64,000 nt of DNA from Erythroxylum novogranatense (Eukaryota; Streptophyta; Magnoliopsida; Malpighiales; Erythroxylaceae), in NCBI GenBank assembly GCA_029891385.1, contig CM057231.1, positions 64,463,103-64,527,102 on the forward strand, read 5' to 3'. A program made the position numbers and the translations under genes. This document shows positions 11,527-23,821 of the stretch, piece after piece. Each line of letters begins with the position of its first letter. Position 1 is the stretch's first letter. A model generated the notes under the pieces. It was given only the letters and a program-made list of their open reading frames with translations. It was not told where the DNA came from and searched no databases.

Positions 11527-14242
11527 TGTTGGGCCCCGAAATTTTTTTTTTTATTTGAATTAATTATTTATTGATTTATGGATTTATTTGTTAATTATTT
11601 TTATTTTGCCTTAATTGATTTAATTATGTGTTTATATAGATATTTTTATGTTGGGCTTGGAAATTAGAAGTTGGGACATTAAATGAAGGGTTAGAATTAA
11701 ATATTGGAAAGTATTGGCTTAGAGTATAAGTGGAGTTATGTGTGGTAGGCTTTGAAGGAGGAGAGCCCAAAAGCCTAGTAAGTTAGAGGAGAGCCCAAAG
11801 GAGTTAAAGAGAGCTTTAAGGAGATTTAAAACTATGTAGTTTTGGGAGGAGGCTTTAATTGAAAGCTAATGAATTAAGTCTTTAAAGAAGGGTAGAGAAG
11901 TTGTCGTAGAACCAAGGAGAAGAGAAGCAAAACGTGAGCTAGCAAGGAGAGGAGAGCTTCGGCCAAGAGAGCAAGGGAGAGCTGTAGGAGGCTTGGAGGA
12001 AAGAAGAGAGAAGAAGAAAGAAGGAGAAAAAGAGAAGAAATCTTCTTGTGAGAGGTAAGTTTTACCTTTGTTTAAGCTAGGTTTAAAAATGGTGTAAGAT
12101 GGAAGTTAGGGTTTGTGTAGAGATTGAAGAAAGATATAGAGAAAGGTGAGATCTATGGAGTTTGGGGACTTTTAAGCTAAGGTCTTGGTTATTCTAGCTT
12201 AAATGACTTATGGGTAGGTTAGGTTTAAAGTATACTTTTATTTTGCTTGATTTTTATGAATGCTATGCTTTCTTTTAGAATATAAATAGTGAATGGAGTA
12301 TGTTTTGATTGAAGGAAATCAAGAGAACCCCACTCACGACAAGGAGGAAGGGCAATCTTGAATTCGGATACCGACGATAGGTGGGTAACATTTTTATAGT
12401 TGTTGTGTAATGGGAAAATGCCCTATGTGTGCTATCTCTGATAATTATGTGCATATTGAAAGTGTATTTCTTTTGATTTGAAAGTAAAGTGTGAAACTAT
12501 GATGATTCGAAAGAATGAAAGAAGCATAAAATGCTAGTCTTGTGCTTGAATATGTGATCATAAATTGGTTGTGATTGGGCGAGAGAGAACCTACTTCGAT
12601 AAGTCACGTGCACGTTGACCCCCCTAACCTTCTCCCGGTTGCCTGCTTAAGGCTTACGAGATCTGAAAATGGACTCATCGTGTTTACGGTAAACTTCGGT
12701 TTCCGTCGTGTTTATGAAACTCTCGAGCCAAATGTTTGCATTTCATCATTTAATTATGTTTATGATGCATAATATGTTTTTTTAATTGCAAGAGGATTCC
12801 ATGTTATGCCTTATGTGATGAGTTGAGTTAATTGTGATTAATGTGACAAAGTTGAGTATTTCAGCATATTATGTAAATTGCTAATGCTTTGGATTATTAA
12901 TGATATGTTGTGTGGCTCATTACCCGATGGCTATAAACATGTTAGCCACTGAGCCGTGTTAGCTCACCCCATTCTCCCTCCTCATATGCAAATTCAAGTT
13001 GAGAGCTGAACCTTACAAAAAGCTTCGGGCATCATTCCAAGAAATTTAGCTACTTTTGTATTAAGTTAGTAACTAGCTTTTGGAATAGCTTTGTAAGCAT
13101 ATTGATCATTGAGCATCTCATCTTTTGTATTTTGTACTTGATCTTGATGAATATGCCAATATGTAACCAAAGCTATGCATGAATCCTTGTTATGATTTGA
13201 AAAGAGTATGAGAGCTCCAATACTCTCTTGTCTTATGTTGATGTTGATTTGTATACTGTGTATGGCCTTGAAATAGTGTGTATGAGTATTAGTAATTGTT
13301 GAGTTGCTGATGAGGTTGCCTTGAGAGAGAGAGCTCGCTGGAAATGTGCGAAGAATTTGTGAGTTGTGGAAGTTTCTGCAAAATTTGTGGGTATGTTGTG
13401 TTTTCTGCAGTTTCTGTGTTGTTATAGGTCAATTGGAATTTTGAGACTCCTTGAGAGTGATAGGTGAGCTGTAGAGCTCTCCTAAGAGGTTTTATGAGTT
13501 ATTCATGATGTGTTAAATTGGTAGGTGCGGTTGTTAGAATTAAATGCAGGTGCTATCAAATTGACAGATCTTAGGCAGAAGCTTCGAATCCACTTTTGAC
13601 CCTTATAGAATTGGAATATAGGTCAGTGATCTTCATAAAAGTTGTATATAATTCTTTAACCTTTCCATAGACACTAAGTTTGCTTAATTCGGAGTCCTGG
13701 GTCAAAAGTTATGGAGTTTGTAAGTTCTGGTACTGTTTATGGAGAGCTAGTTGATCGGCCTTAGCGTAAAATTTTGATTCCCTTAGTGGCTGAGCTTGTC
13801 TTTGAGTCCTGCTTGAAAAATGTATATTTTTCTCTGAGCTTTCCAACGCTTCTGACCGTTTCTGATTTGGAGCTCGGAGTCAAAAGTTATAAGGGTTAGA
13901 AGTCAGATAGGTCGGTCATTTGTAGGCGGTCGCCAGCGCCGCCTATCGCGGGCGGCGTCAAGAGCTCGGCATGCTGAGCTTGGGCGAGTGCCAAGAGCTC
14001 GGCATGCCGAGCTCTTGCTAGCGTTTGGGGTTGGTTTCTGGCCGACCGACCCCTCTTCCTTCTTTTGGCCATAACTTGTTGTGTAGACCTCCGATCGACC
14101 TCATTTTCGAAGCGATGGATTTATAAGATATTTTTCCAACTTTTCTATTACAAGTTTCCCCTATTGTGGTGAGTTATGGGTCTTCTATGCTTATGTGTGC
14201 TTGTGTAGTCCGAATGTTGGGCCTCGGCGACGAGGTCCAACA
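11527..14242 (+). mobile_element. Solo LTR S2 inside E1
   Basis: A 2,716-bp unit from TGTTGGGCCCC to GAGGTCCAACA. The flanks are CAATT (left) and TAATT (right), so the target duplication is four of five bases, which fits an older event. It has no coding content. It carries the shared G-box/W-box module (12605-12620), the degenerate module of about 100 bp (13630-13715 and 13820-13890) and a CpG-rich block (13915-14035) with a 24-bp perfect palindrome at 13993-14016. Its last 28 bases fold into a hairpin (TGTTGGGCCTCG with CGAGGTCCAACA). Confidence 0.82.
12605..12620 (+). promoter_or_regulatory. G-box plus W-box pair in S2
   Basis: CACGTG (12605-12610) followed four bases later by TTGACC (12615-12620). 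The same pair with the same spacing occurs in another LTR at 25202-25217. G-boxes bind bZIP/bHLH factors and W-boxes bind WRKY factors; regulation of the LTR by them is inferred. Confidence 0.5.
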
Positions 14243-14695
14243 TAATTTATCACTTCTTGTATCAAATACTACCAATATCATATCATATCAATATTTCTTA
14301 ACAGATTTACACAAGACAATGATCCAATTCGTAATAACCTTAATATGGACCAATACCATTCAATTTACTCCTTTTGAACTTCCATATATCTATCTATATC
14401 TCTATCATTCAACTCATCTTTCAAGCATCCTATATTACATCTCACATATATATATCCGAAAGGAATTCATCCAAATTCATCTTGAAATTCGAACCTTAAT
14501 CTCCATTATCACAATCTTTTATCATCAAACACGCTTTTGACACCTTAATCAAAACATTCTTATACACCAAATACATGTTAGGTCATTCACATCAATATCA
14601 CATTCTCACTAATTCAATCATATCCATCCACTAACTCTTATCAATTGCTCATATAAGCCATTTACACACATACGCCCAAGTAAGATCCTATTACT

Positions 14696-14709
14696 GGGTT
14701 TTGATACCA
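14696..14709 (-). other. E1 primer-binding site (tRNA-iMet type)
   Basis: Minus strand TGGTATCAAAACCC, four bases from the end of the right LTR. It matches the plant initiator-tRNA primer site TGGTATCAGAGC over its first eight bases. Confidence 0.85.
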
Positions 14710-14713
14710 TAAC

Positions 14714-17700
14714 TGTTGGGAAGGAAAAATCGAAAGAAAGGAACACAAGGCGGAAGCAAAATCATAAGAGAAAGCGAAGAATGGTATTTACAACACGAAA
14801 ACAAATCCAATCTTAATGCGAAAGAATTGAAAGCAAATCAAAACGAAACAAACATCAGATCAAATCGAATCAAAATCAATTTTTCGACATCCGTGAAAAA
14901 ATATTTTAGGAAAAGCATCGCTTTGGAAATCTTAAGACTATCAGTCTAAACTAATCCAAATCCGTGTACATTTTTTTTTCTTTCTTTCCTTCTTTGTTTC
15001 ATCATTTAATCCATCGAATACAAATCGAAACTTAACTTTCCTCAATCAATCTCTCAATGCATAATGAACTTCTTAATCATCTTCTTATACATTCGTACAA
15101 ATCTAATATTCATCTTTTAATCACTTCGTAATTTATTCTATTGCCATATAACCAATTTTCTTATCGAAAATTGGGCAGCATAATGGCTGCTTTTCATAAA
15201 ACCCAAAACCTGCAAGGGTTAAAAATGCACTCCTATATTCCCACACAATAACCAGTATCATCGGACACCCCGTCCGGAAGCCAAATCACATTCATTCTCA
15301 TATAAGATACAATGTCTTAATACAATCTAAACACAATCCAATCATTCATGAATTTCACAATTTCCAAAATCACATACACCATAATCAATTTTATACGCAA
15401 TTACATTTATCCAAATTTATCTTAAGTCATATACATATCAACACTAAAATCCGAATTACTCAAAATCTAACTTATACAAATTACGAAAAATATGCAAAAA
15501 GTAGATCTAACATCTTGACCATCTTTCAACAGATCTCCTACTCGAAAACCTGAAGATGGGGATGAAAGGGGGGTGAGCTTATAGCTCGTGGGTAACAGTT
15601 TATAACAAATAAATAAGCAAAACCTTTTAAATTTCTTTTCTTTTCTTTTCTTGCATAAATTTTGTTTGATACCCATAATGCACATTTTCAAAAATTCTTT
15701 TCTCGCAGTGGTCGAAATCACAATTTCTAAAACATGAATGCATCAATCATAATACTTCATAATGCAAATGCACACATAACGGCTCGAGAGTTCCTTAAAC
15801 ACAACGAATAAACCGAAGTTTATCGTAAACACAACGAGTCCGATTTCTCAGGATCTCGTGGCCTCTAACGGGCAGCCGGGAGAAGGCTAAGGGTCATCGT
15901 GCACGAGACTAACGAAACAGGTTCTCTCTTCCCAATCACAATCACATAATCATGTTTAAATCAGTTTATCGAATGCTCTTTTCCGAATATACAAAATGTC
16001 ATGGAATTTTTGAGGCATAACACAAATGTATTTTGCAATTCATCAAAAGTTCATGCATTGAATCAATAATGATTTTCAAATCATTCATACAATGATGAAA
16101 CATTTATGATGCAATTGAAATCAAAAAATCTCTTTGTTTAAGGAAAGCAGTAATGGCTTATAAATCTATTATAAACAGGTACCCACCTCATTTCCATGCT
16201 TGAAGTTTGTCCAATGCTTCAATTTGACCATTGCTTCTTTCTTTCTTCCAATTGAAATTTCCTAAACCATAATCATCCAAATTTAACATCATAATTAGCA
16301 TAATCCTCAAAATTAACTATGGGAAACCAATACTCATCATTTTTCCAAGCTATCTAAAGCAAGAATTTCTAAAATCCCCAAATTCCAAAATTGACCTAAA
16401 CCAATTCACCCAAATTCAATATCATAAATCACAACATCTTCAAAATTGATATCATATTTCACCAATCCATAATATTTCCCATGATTCTAAACCAATAATT
16501 TCCAAAAACCCCAATTACAAAATTAGGCATAAACCCTAATTAATTTCCATCCAAAATCGATCCCATTACAACATGAAATCTCCAAAATTGACTTTAGAAT
16601 TCACAAACCCATACCAATTCCAAGGTATCTAAACCAAAAACTCTCAAAAGATCAAAGATCGAAAATCGACTCTTACCTTCATCTTCCCCAATTTCAGATT
16701 TTCTTAGTTCATGATGGAGCTCTCTTCATTCTCCACCTTTTTCTCTCTTGAATCAACATAGAAAGCTTGCTTGAAGACCCCTAAAAATCAAACCCTAGCT
16801 CTCTCCCCTTTTCTTTCTTCTTCTCTCCCGAAGCTCCTCTCATTCTCCTCTCTTCTTATTCTTTTCTTCTCTTACTGTTTTTCTATCTAAGTGTCGTGCA
16901 TTCTCCTTATATATACTAAAGCTAACTCTTCTTATTTACCAACTTGCCATTAATGAGTGCATAATGTCCAATTTGCCCTTACATGTAAGTCTTATAACAT
17001 AACAGCTTAAGTGATCTTCCAACCATGTCCTTCCTAAAAATTGACATCTTGTCTCCTTATTTCCATCAGGTATCTGAAATCATTTGACAAAACTTTCTTA
17101 TATAGAAATGTCCCTCTATGTCTTACGAATCCATCGCTTCAAGAATCAGATCGATCGGAGCTCTATAACTTAAGATATCTCCAAAATACTGAAGTTTGTT
17201 CTTCAGACCCGAGGTTGAACACTACACCTAACTTCCGACCCAAATTTGGAAGTCTTGGAGGCTAAATTATAGATTGGCTCCTTCATAAAATTTGTATCCC
17301 CATGTCTCTATTTTCATTATCAAAAATAATCCGATCTATCCGAGCTCTACATCTCAAGATATCTCCAAAATACTGAACGATGTTCAGACCATTACAAAAC
17401 TAAAACTGAACACTACATCTAATTCCGATCCGAATTTGAAAGTCTTATAGGCTATATTATAGCTCATCTCCTTCATAAAATTTGTAGCCCCATTTCTCTG
17501 TTTTAATTTACAAAAAGAATCAGATCGATCGGAGCTTTACCGATCAAGATATCTCAAAAATACTGAACACTATTCAAACTTTTACAATCGATCAGCTCAC
17601 TATAATCTGAGCTATATTTCTCCATTTAATGCAAAACCAATCTATCTAGTATAGAAAGATAGAAAAATGTCTTAGAAATCCAACGCTTTAAAAATCGGCT

Positions 17701-19078
17701 TAATCGGATGTCGGATGAAGAAGTTATGCTCAAAAGAGTGAAGGGAGGCCAGAGCTCGGTCAGAAAATCAAAGCTCGGCCGGAACGAAGATCGATCGGCC
17801 AACAGAGGTCGGCTAACAGAGGTCGGCCAATAGAGGCCGGCCAATAGAGGTTGGCTAATAGAGGTCGGTCAACAGAGGTCGGCTAACAGAGGTTGGCCGA
17901 CAGAGGTCGGCTAGCACCCAATCCGACCTTCAAACTTCTAACACTCATAACTTTTGACTCTAAGCTCCGAATTTTACAAACTCGGTACCGTTGGAAAGAT
18001 AAAAGAAGATCTACATATTTCAAAAAGGACTCGAAGGCAAGCCCAGTTTTTAAAGGGGTCAAAAAGGTACTCAAAGAGAACCGATCGATAATCTCCTCAA
18101 AACTTTACACAACACCTCAACTTGCAAACATCATAACTTTTGACCCAGAACTCTAAATTTGACAAACTCGGTGTCTATAGAAAGGTAAACGAACCCTCTA
18201 CAACTTTCATGAAGACCTTAAAAATTAGATCGACCTATAAATGGGTTAAAAACTCCACACAAACAGACTGGTTGATCAGCTTCACACTAAACAACATCAG
18301 AACTTCTAAAAATCATAACTTTCTACTCCCTTGTCCAATATTTTTGTGCTTTATATCAATGGAAAGATAAAAACAAGCTCTACAATGTTCATGAAGAACT
18401 CCAAAACAATTTAAACCTCTAGCTAAGTCAATTATTCAATCAAATTTTTTTCCCTGTTAGCAATCACCTAAGCAATATCCAAACTTCACATTATCATATC
18501 TTTCAACCTCCACAACCAAGAATCGCATATTATACATCATTTTAAAGTTATTCTAATTCTCTATAACTTTCATGTGAACCATTTACTCCAATTCAAACCA
18601 TATCAGTACGGCGATCGGCCTCAAAGCACAATACACAAAAATTTATACTTCATAGAATTTTTCCAAAATAATGCCAAGTACACTTAACTTCGAAAACTCA
18701 TAACTTTTGATTCTGATATCAAAAACTGTCAAACTTTATGGCTACAGAAAGCTCTCAACATAATCTAAAATTTCATGAAGGTCATTTCCTCGAATTCTGC
18801 CTAAATCAAAAAGTCAACTTTCAAGTCAAACTTTCTATTTTCTTCAAAATTTCACACTTTCACTTTCTATTTCATGCTTTTCAACTCCATTTCAATCATC
18901 TCATCCACTTAAACTTTCATAACCAAAACTAGTCTTCAAAGTCATTAAAACCAATAAATTCTTTTTCTCATCAATTTCCTCAAGGCATAAAAACTTCTAT
19001 AACACAATTCATATCTGAAAACACTCATTGAATTCATTTTAATATTTCTAATTTCCACCGAAAGTTCGGGGTCCAACA
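14714..19078 (-). repeat. E1 5' LTR (uninterrupted)
   Basis: A 4,365-bp copy from TGTTGGGAAGG to GGGGTCCAACA. The recurring parts are: a pyrimidine-rich TTCGCTT-type tract (minus strand) near 14714-14900, a CGGAC/GTCCG stem-loop at 15262-15276, repeated blocks around ATCGGAGCTCTA at about 17150, 17340 and 17530, the 15-bp minisatellite, and four degenerate copies of a module of about 100 bp between 17940 and 18790. Open frames here are short and not shared as proteins. Confidence 0.9.
17800..17913. repeat. 15-bp minisatellite in E1 5' LTR (8 units)
   Basis: Eight units of the AGAGGTCGGCTAACA type, matching the seven-unit array at 10021-10122. Confidence 0.85.
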
Positions 19079-19083
19079 CTAAT

Positions 19084-20400
19084 CCATATTGCAGTAACTC
19101 CCTATCACAATGTAACGTACATGCCAAATGCGGTGCAACAAAAGAATGTGTGGATCCTGGATCCAACAATGCAAATGCCTCAATATCAGAAATAAGAAGC
19201 ATACCAGCTACTACATCGGGGGAATCCTGGGCCTCCTGCCTCATCATGGCATAGACTCTATCCTGGGACTGTGGTCGGCTGCCCCGACCCTCAGTCCTCA
19301 TAAAGGATCCCTCAGCTCTGCCCCGGCCTCTACCTCGGCCCCTCTGCCCGGATCCACCACCTCTACTCTGCTGTACCGTGGTATTACTGCCTGATGTCGC
19401 ACTAACAGCAGACTGAGCTCCTACAGTAGCAGGGCAATCCCTGATCTGAAGGTCCATGGAGCTGCATTTAAGGCAGGCTCCGGTCAACCGCTAACACTCC
19501 CCACTATGCCTTTTCTCACAATGCTCACAAACTGGGAGAATTTGCCCTGTACCTCTTCCGTTGTCACTGCCAGCCTGTACAAATCTCCTTCTCTGTCCAA
19601 AACTAGACTGCTTGGATCCACCTGGTGACCTGAAAGTCCTGTTCTGGTGCTTACTAAAACCTCTTCCAGAACTGCCCTGACTGTCACTCGACCTCTTCCC
19701 TCTGGACCCCTGACCACTCTCAACTGTCATTGCCTCATTACCGCTTCGACTCAGATCGCAGCAGACTCTCGACAACAAAAGTACCCATATCAGATCGGGC
19801 CAACCTGGTGCGGATCTCCAAATTGAGACCATTCTCGAAACTCCGGCACCTATCAGCCTCCGTGGAAATCAAAGTAGTAGCATATCCCATAAGCTCATTA
19901 AACCTCACCTCGTACTCTACCACTGTCATCCTACCCTGCTTCAACTCTAAAAACTCCTGCATCTTCATCTCAAGATACAACTTGGGCATGTAATTATCTT
20001 TGAACGCCCTCAGAAAATCCTCCCATATCAGTAGGCAAGGCCTGGTGGTATTGCCCGGGACAATCTTCCACTACTGATAAGCTGGGCCTTGCAGGAGAGA
20101 CACTGCATAATCAAACCTCTCTTCTGAATCATAATCCATCTGGTCGAAGACTCTCTTAGTCCTCTCCACCATCCTCGGCCTCGGCAGGTGCATGCTTCCA
20201 TAGAAATCTGACCCCTCGCCACGCGATCATCATACCTCCTCTCCCGTATCACGGGAACTCTAGGAGGCAACTCCTCAGAACGAGGCACCGATGACTCCCT
20301 ACTAGCTCCGACTGATCCCTGGTTAGCTAGTTGATCTATCTGATCACCAAGAATGGATGACTTATAACCAAACAATAATTCCAATTAGTTTCTGCATTTC
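19084..20400 (-). pseudogene. Ty3/gypsy gag and protease N-terminus, broken
   Basis: Minus strand. From right to left: a gag capsid segment (about 20380-19740) containing the conserved stretch around MQEFLELKQGRMTVVEYE and RFNELMGYA; a glycine/arginine-rich and serine-rich linker; a zinc knuckle region (CEHCEKRHSGEC then CLKCSSMDLQIRDCP, about 19530-19430); and the protease start with DPGSTHSFVAPHLA (about 19160-19100). Frameshifts near 19490 and 20030 split it into separate open frames. Gag normally packages the RNA; this copy is not translatable as one protein. It joins the pol part at 2936 across the E1 insertion. Confidence 0.9.
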
Positions 20401-20450
20401 TCACAATAATTCAAGCCTAAATATTCGACTAGTCCCAACAGATGCCAAAC

Positions 20451-20464
20451 CTGGCTTGATACCA
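20451..20464 (-). other. Primer-binding site of the host Ty3/gypsy element
   Basis: Minus strand TGGTATCAAGCCAG, six bases inside the LTR boundary. It is similar to the tRNA-iMet primer site and fixes the LTR edge at 20471. Confidence 0.85.
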
Positions 20465-20826
20465 CCTAAATGTAGAATCCCCTTACCATAGGGTATACAC
20501 CGGGACGCCCGTAGGTCATTCTGATACATATCCTACGATAAGGGTGCACTACAAACAATTACTACTGTACCTCATATGGCATCAATAATAATATAGCATC
20601 ATTTCATATCATCAAAGTAGTAATTTACATAACTGTCAGTTTTTCACTATCTGTACATTACTCCAAAAGAAAACCATTACAAAAACCCTAACTAGGTCAT
20701 CCCTAAAAAATGTCAGCTGATCGACCTGTAAGCCATGACTTCTCTTACCAACACGATCTACACGGCAACAAAAGTCCCTCTGGAGCTAGGAGTCTACTCT
20801 CTGGTCCTGAAAAATAATTTGCAATT

Positions 20827-20877
20827 TTGGGTGAGTTTGCGAACTCAGCGAGGAACCATCATCGATGGTTCACCCAA
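20827..20877. promoter_or_regulatory. Three-stem structured motif in LTR
   Basis: Outer arms TTGGGTGA and TCACCCAA enclose two hairpins, GAGTTTGCGAACTC and AACCATCATCGATGGTT. The motif recurs in E2 LTRs (34922-34974 and 41235-41287) and, weakened, in S4 (46493-46536 and 47421-47471). Its function is unknown; its location in the LTR part nearest the primer site would place it in or near the RNA leader. Confidence 0.6.
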
Positions 20878-22334
20878 TTCATGCATAGTCAAAAAAATTA
20901 TAGTTATAGCATAATAATCCTATTCAAATGTACCACATGATTATGTACATGAACACAAAACATTTGGTTTTTCACACAATCAAAGTCATTCAATACGTAA
21001 TGCGTATGCGACTCTTTTTTCAATTTATTATGTTGTTGTGACCGAGCACCTAAATTGTCCCAATAAGGGCGCATTAATCGGTGAGCCTGAGACTCTGAAG
21101 CACTGTGAGCTCGAGGCCTAAATACATTGGGCTTTAAGCTCTCAGTGGCTGCTCCGATCACAACTGTCAATTACTGATCATGCATTTATGCATGAAATGC
21201 ATATGTCAGAAATAAGCAAGTCAACATCATAGTCAATCCCAAATTAACACATTCACACAAATGGTTCACTATCAATCACATTCAAATCACATATAGCAAA
21301 TAGGGCACTCCTATGTCAGTATCTCCCAGTACATCGGACACCTTCGGTCCGAAATTCAGGCATAAACAAACGCAAAACCCACAATTATTCTCCACAGTGT
21401 TATAAGCGCAAAATTATAAACAATTAATAATCGAGAAACCATCTAGGTTACTCATAAGTTACTCCTGAAGCTAATTCCTGGAAGATCCGGCAACGTCTAG
21501 AAGTTGACGTTCCAGTTGCTCCTTTATAACAAATAACATACACATATATCACAATTTGCACTATTAAGAGTGTTCAATAATGCACATGCATGAAATGAAT
21601 TACGTACAATGCATGTTCATGATAAATCTCGGGTATCCCTCCATAATTCTTATCAACACTATCCCTGTACCAAAATTCATTTAAGCATAACTAACACTTA
21701 GGTTTTGCCTCCCTAGAACCATTGAAATCACAATTCATTTGTCACTGGCTTACATTCCAACTTTCTGAAACACCCTTTCTGGTTTACTGCTCACATTCAA
21801 TCAGGAGGCAAAACTTGTGAAACTTGAGTCCACTCTCTTCTAGAAAAGTTTTCCTCTAACTTTTATCTTTCCATTGACACCAAAATCCTCAATTTGGTTC
21901 AGTAATTTGGAAGACACGCCTAAAACATTTTTGGACTATTCCTCTCCAAAACAGTGTACTATACCCAACTTCCATCCAAAAATTGAATACCTTAGAGACT
22001 GGATCAAGATTCAGCTTCTTCATATGATTTGTATCCCTATATCTCTAGTTTATCACAAATCAAGAATAACCTCAATTGGAGTCCTACAGTCCAAGATATC
22101 ATCAAAATACTGAAATATGTTCAGTAAAATATCCAGTTTATGCTCCTTCCTTCGATACCCTTACTTTGATTCAATCAATCATTTTCAATTTAACACTAAA
22201 AACTATAAATTTTTGTGGAGAGATAAATAAATGTGTTAGGAATCCAATGCTTCAAAAATCAGGTCATTTGGAGGTCTAGAGAAGAAGTTACGACCAAAAG
22301 AGTCCAGTCTGTTTTTTTGTTTTCGTCTTAGTTC

Positions 22335-22496
22335 TATCGTCTCATTTCCATCGTCTGCTTTTCTGCGTCTGCTTTTCTGCGTCTGCTTTTCTGCGTCAGC
22401 TTTTCCACGTCTTCTTTTCCGCTTCTATTTTTCTGCGTTTGCTTTTTGTGTCTGCTTTTCTGTGTCTGCTTTTTTGCGTCTACTTTTCTGCGTCTA
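22335..22496. repeat. Minisatellite in LTR, unit about 14-15 bp
   Basis: About eleven degenerate units of GCGTCTGCTTTTCT. The resulting lysine/glutamine-rich open frame on the minus strand (22334-22543) is a by-product, not a gene. Confidence 0.85.
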
Positions 22497-23821
22497 GAAC
22501 GTATCAATTTAAAAAGATCAAAACTTTTGACTCCGATATCCAAAATTTACATATGATATACCGTTGGAAAGATAAAAGAAAGATATACAACATTCAAGAA
22601 GGCAACTTTGCCCAAATCTATCTATATCAGGTCCATATTTCCTCCCAAAGTTGGAACACGAATTTTCACTCAACTCTTAACATCCTGCACTCACTTCTGA
22701 ACTTCGTGACATTTTGAAACTCTTAGAGAAAAAATTGAAATTCGATGTCTTCATAAGAAATGTATCCATATGTTACTAGTTTACTCCGAATCAAGAATCA
22801 TTTCGTTTGGATCACTAGAGAAAAAGTTATGGCTAAAATACTGAAACATATTCAGTGAACCTTTTTCCATATTTTTCCAACTTTCAACACATTACCTTTA
22901 ACTCATCTCCTACCTGAATTATCTCTTCCATCAACTCCAAAAATCACTTTTACAACACTCAATGCTCATAGCCTTTCAAACACTAAATTAACACCGTAAT
23001 CGGATTTTTCATCCTCCAACAACATAGTATTTATGAACAAACACATAAATGTCATTTTTCATGCAAATGATAGTAACTTAGCAATTTGTTGCATGAATCC
23101 TCAACTCTAAAAGATTTATTTACTACTTACCTGCTGAAACTCCAAAATTTTCAAGCCCTAATCTCCACAAAATTTTCGTACTTCATTGAGTGAAATGATC
23201 AGCTTCTGGTTTTTCTTAGGGTAAAGGACACAAATGGCAAAGTAGGTTTGGTGAAAGAAAGGAAAAACACAGAGGTCTCTTAGAAGGTATTCAATGGAAA
23301 CTCTGGATCTCAAAAGGAAGTTTTAGAAAGATGATAAAAAAAGAAGGAACTTGGACAAGACTTAACCTGTCAATTCACAAAGAATAGTAACCTACTTCTA
23401 GCAAGAGTACAAAAGCCTAAGTGACACATGTCACTTTCTTAATGATTAAACTCTAACTTAGTTTCTTTTGAAACTAACTCCATTTAGTTCTCCTCTTTCC
23501 AATACAACAATCATCTTTACAAACCAACTATCTCCAAATCTTCATTTAATTTATGTCATAATTCCACCAAAATTCAAAATATCAAAATTTCACTAACCCA
23601 TAAAATTTTCAATATAATAACATTCAAAATTCTCAAAAGTTCACCAATCCATCCAATTATACCCGGAATTATTCATGAATGCATGTACAATTATTTTCAT
23701 GTGCAACAACCAAGTATAAGTATGTAGCAAGTCATGCATGAACATGTAGAATACATCCCTAACTCTCATTAGACGCTCACATTAACCAATCTACCCTTCC
23801 CACTAGCAATGGGATTTTACA

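Larger units (their letters stand above)
11386..14713 (-). other. E1 internal region, non-coding, holding S2 and the primer-binding site
   Basis: Only 11386-11526 and 14248-14713 belong to E1; the rest is solo LTR S2. The E1 parts are AT-rich and contain no gag or pol motif in any frame that I can recognise. The 124-codon open frame at 14166-14540 straddles the S2/E1 boundary and is not a gene. Confidence 0.75.
2942..19078 (-). mobile_element. Non-autonomous LTR retrotransposon E1 (giant LTRs, tiny interior)
   Basis: Bounded by TGTTGGGAAGG at 2942 and GGGGTCCAACA ending at 19078, flanked by a perfect 5-bp duplication CTAAT. Two long direct repeats (LTRs) are present: 2942-11371, itself interrupted, and 14714-19078. 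Between them is a tRNA-iMet primer-binding site next to the right LTR and a purine tract (minus strand) next to the left one, so the element points left. Removing the nested S1 and S2 leaves about 9.4 kb, of which only about 620 bp are internal and non-coding. It must borrow gag-pol from another element. Its 3' interior (minus strand GGAATTTCGAGGGCGAAATT, then a purine tract) resembles the end of Tekay/Del pol, which suggests it is a deletion derivative of that lineage. Confidence 0.9.
1..23821 (-). mobile_element. Degenerate Ty3/gypsy retrotransposon, Tekay/Del-like
   Basis: On the minus strand the order is 5' LTR (20471-23821), primer-binding site, gag, protease, reverse transcriptase, RNase H, integrase, which is the Ty3/gypsy order; the 3' end lies left of position 1. 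The element is in two pieces (1-2941 and 19079-23821) because E1 landed in its protease region. The pol reading frame is broken by about eight stop codons and at least two frameshifts, so it is a dead copy. The gag zinc-finger layout, the DPGSTHSF protease motif and the C-terminal context fit the Tekay/Del chromovirus branch by family knowledge; a chromodomain itself would lie off the window. Confidence 0.93.
20471..23821 (-). repeat. 5' LTR of the host Ty3/gypsy element
   Basis: A 3,351-bp unit from TGTAGAATCCCC to GGGATTTTACA, with inverted termini GGGATTYTACA, next to the primer-binding site. The partner LTR is beyond the left edge of the window. It is of the same family as solo LTR S4: the first 90 bases line up with 46071 onward. 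It contains the three-stem motif at 20827-20877, a CGGAC/GTCCG stem-loop at 21335-21351, and a minisatellite at 22335-22496. Confidence 0.88.

Noticed and set aside
10021..22496. Regular short repeats as CRISPR-like arrays
   Set aside because: Units are contiguous minisatellites without spacers, inside plant LTRs.
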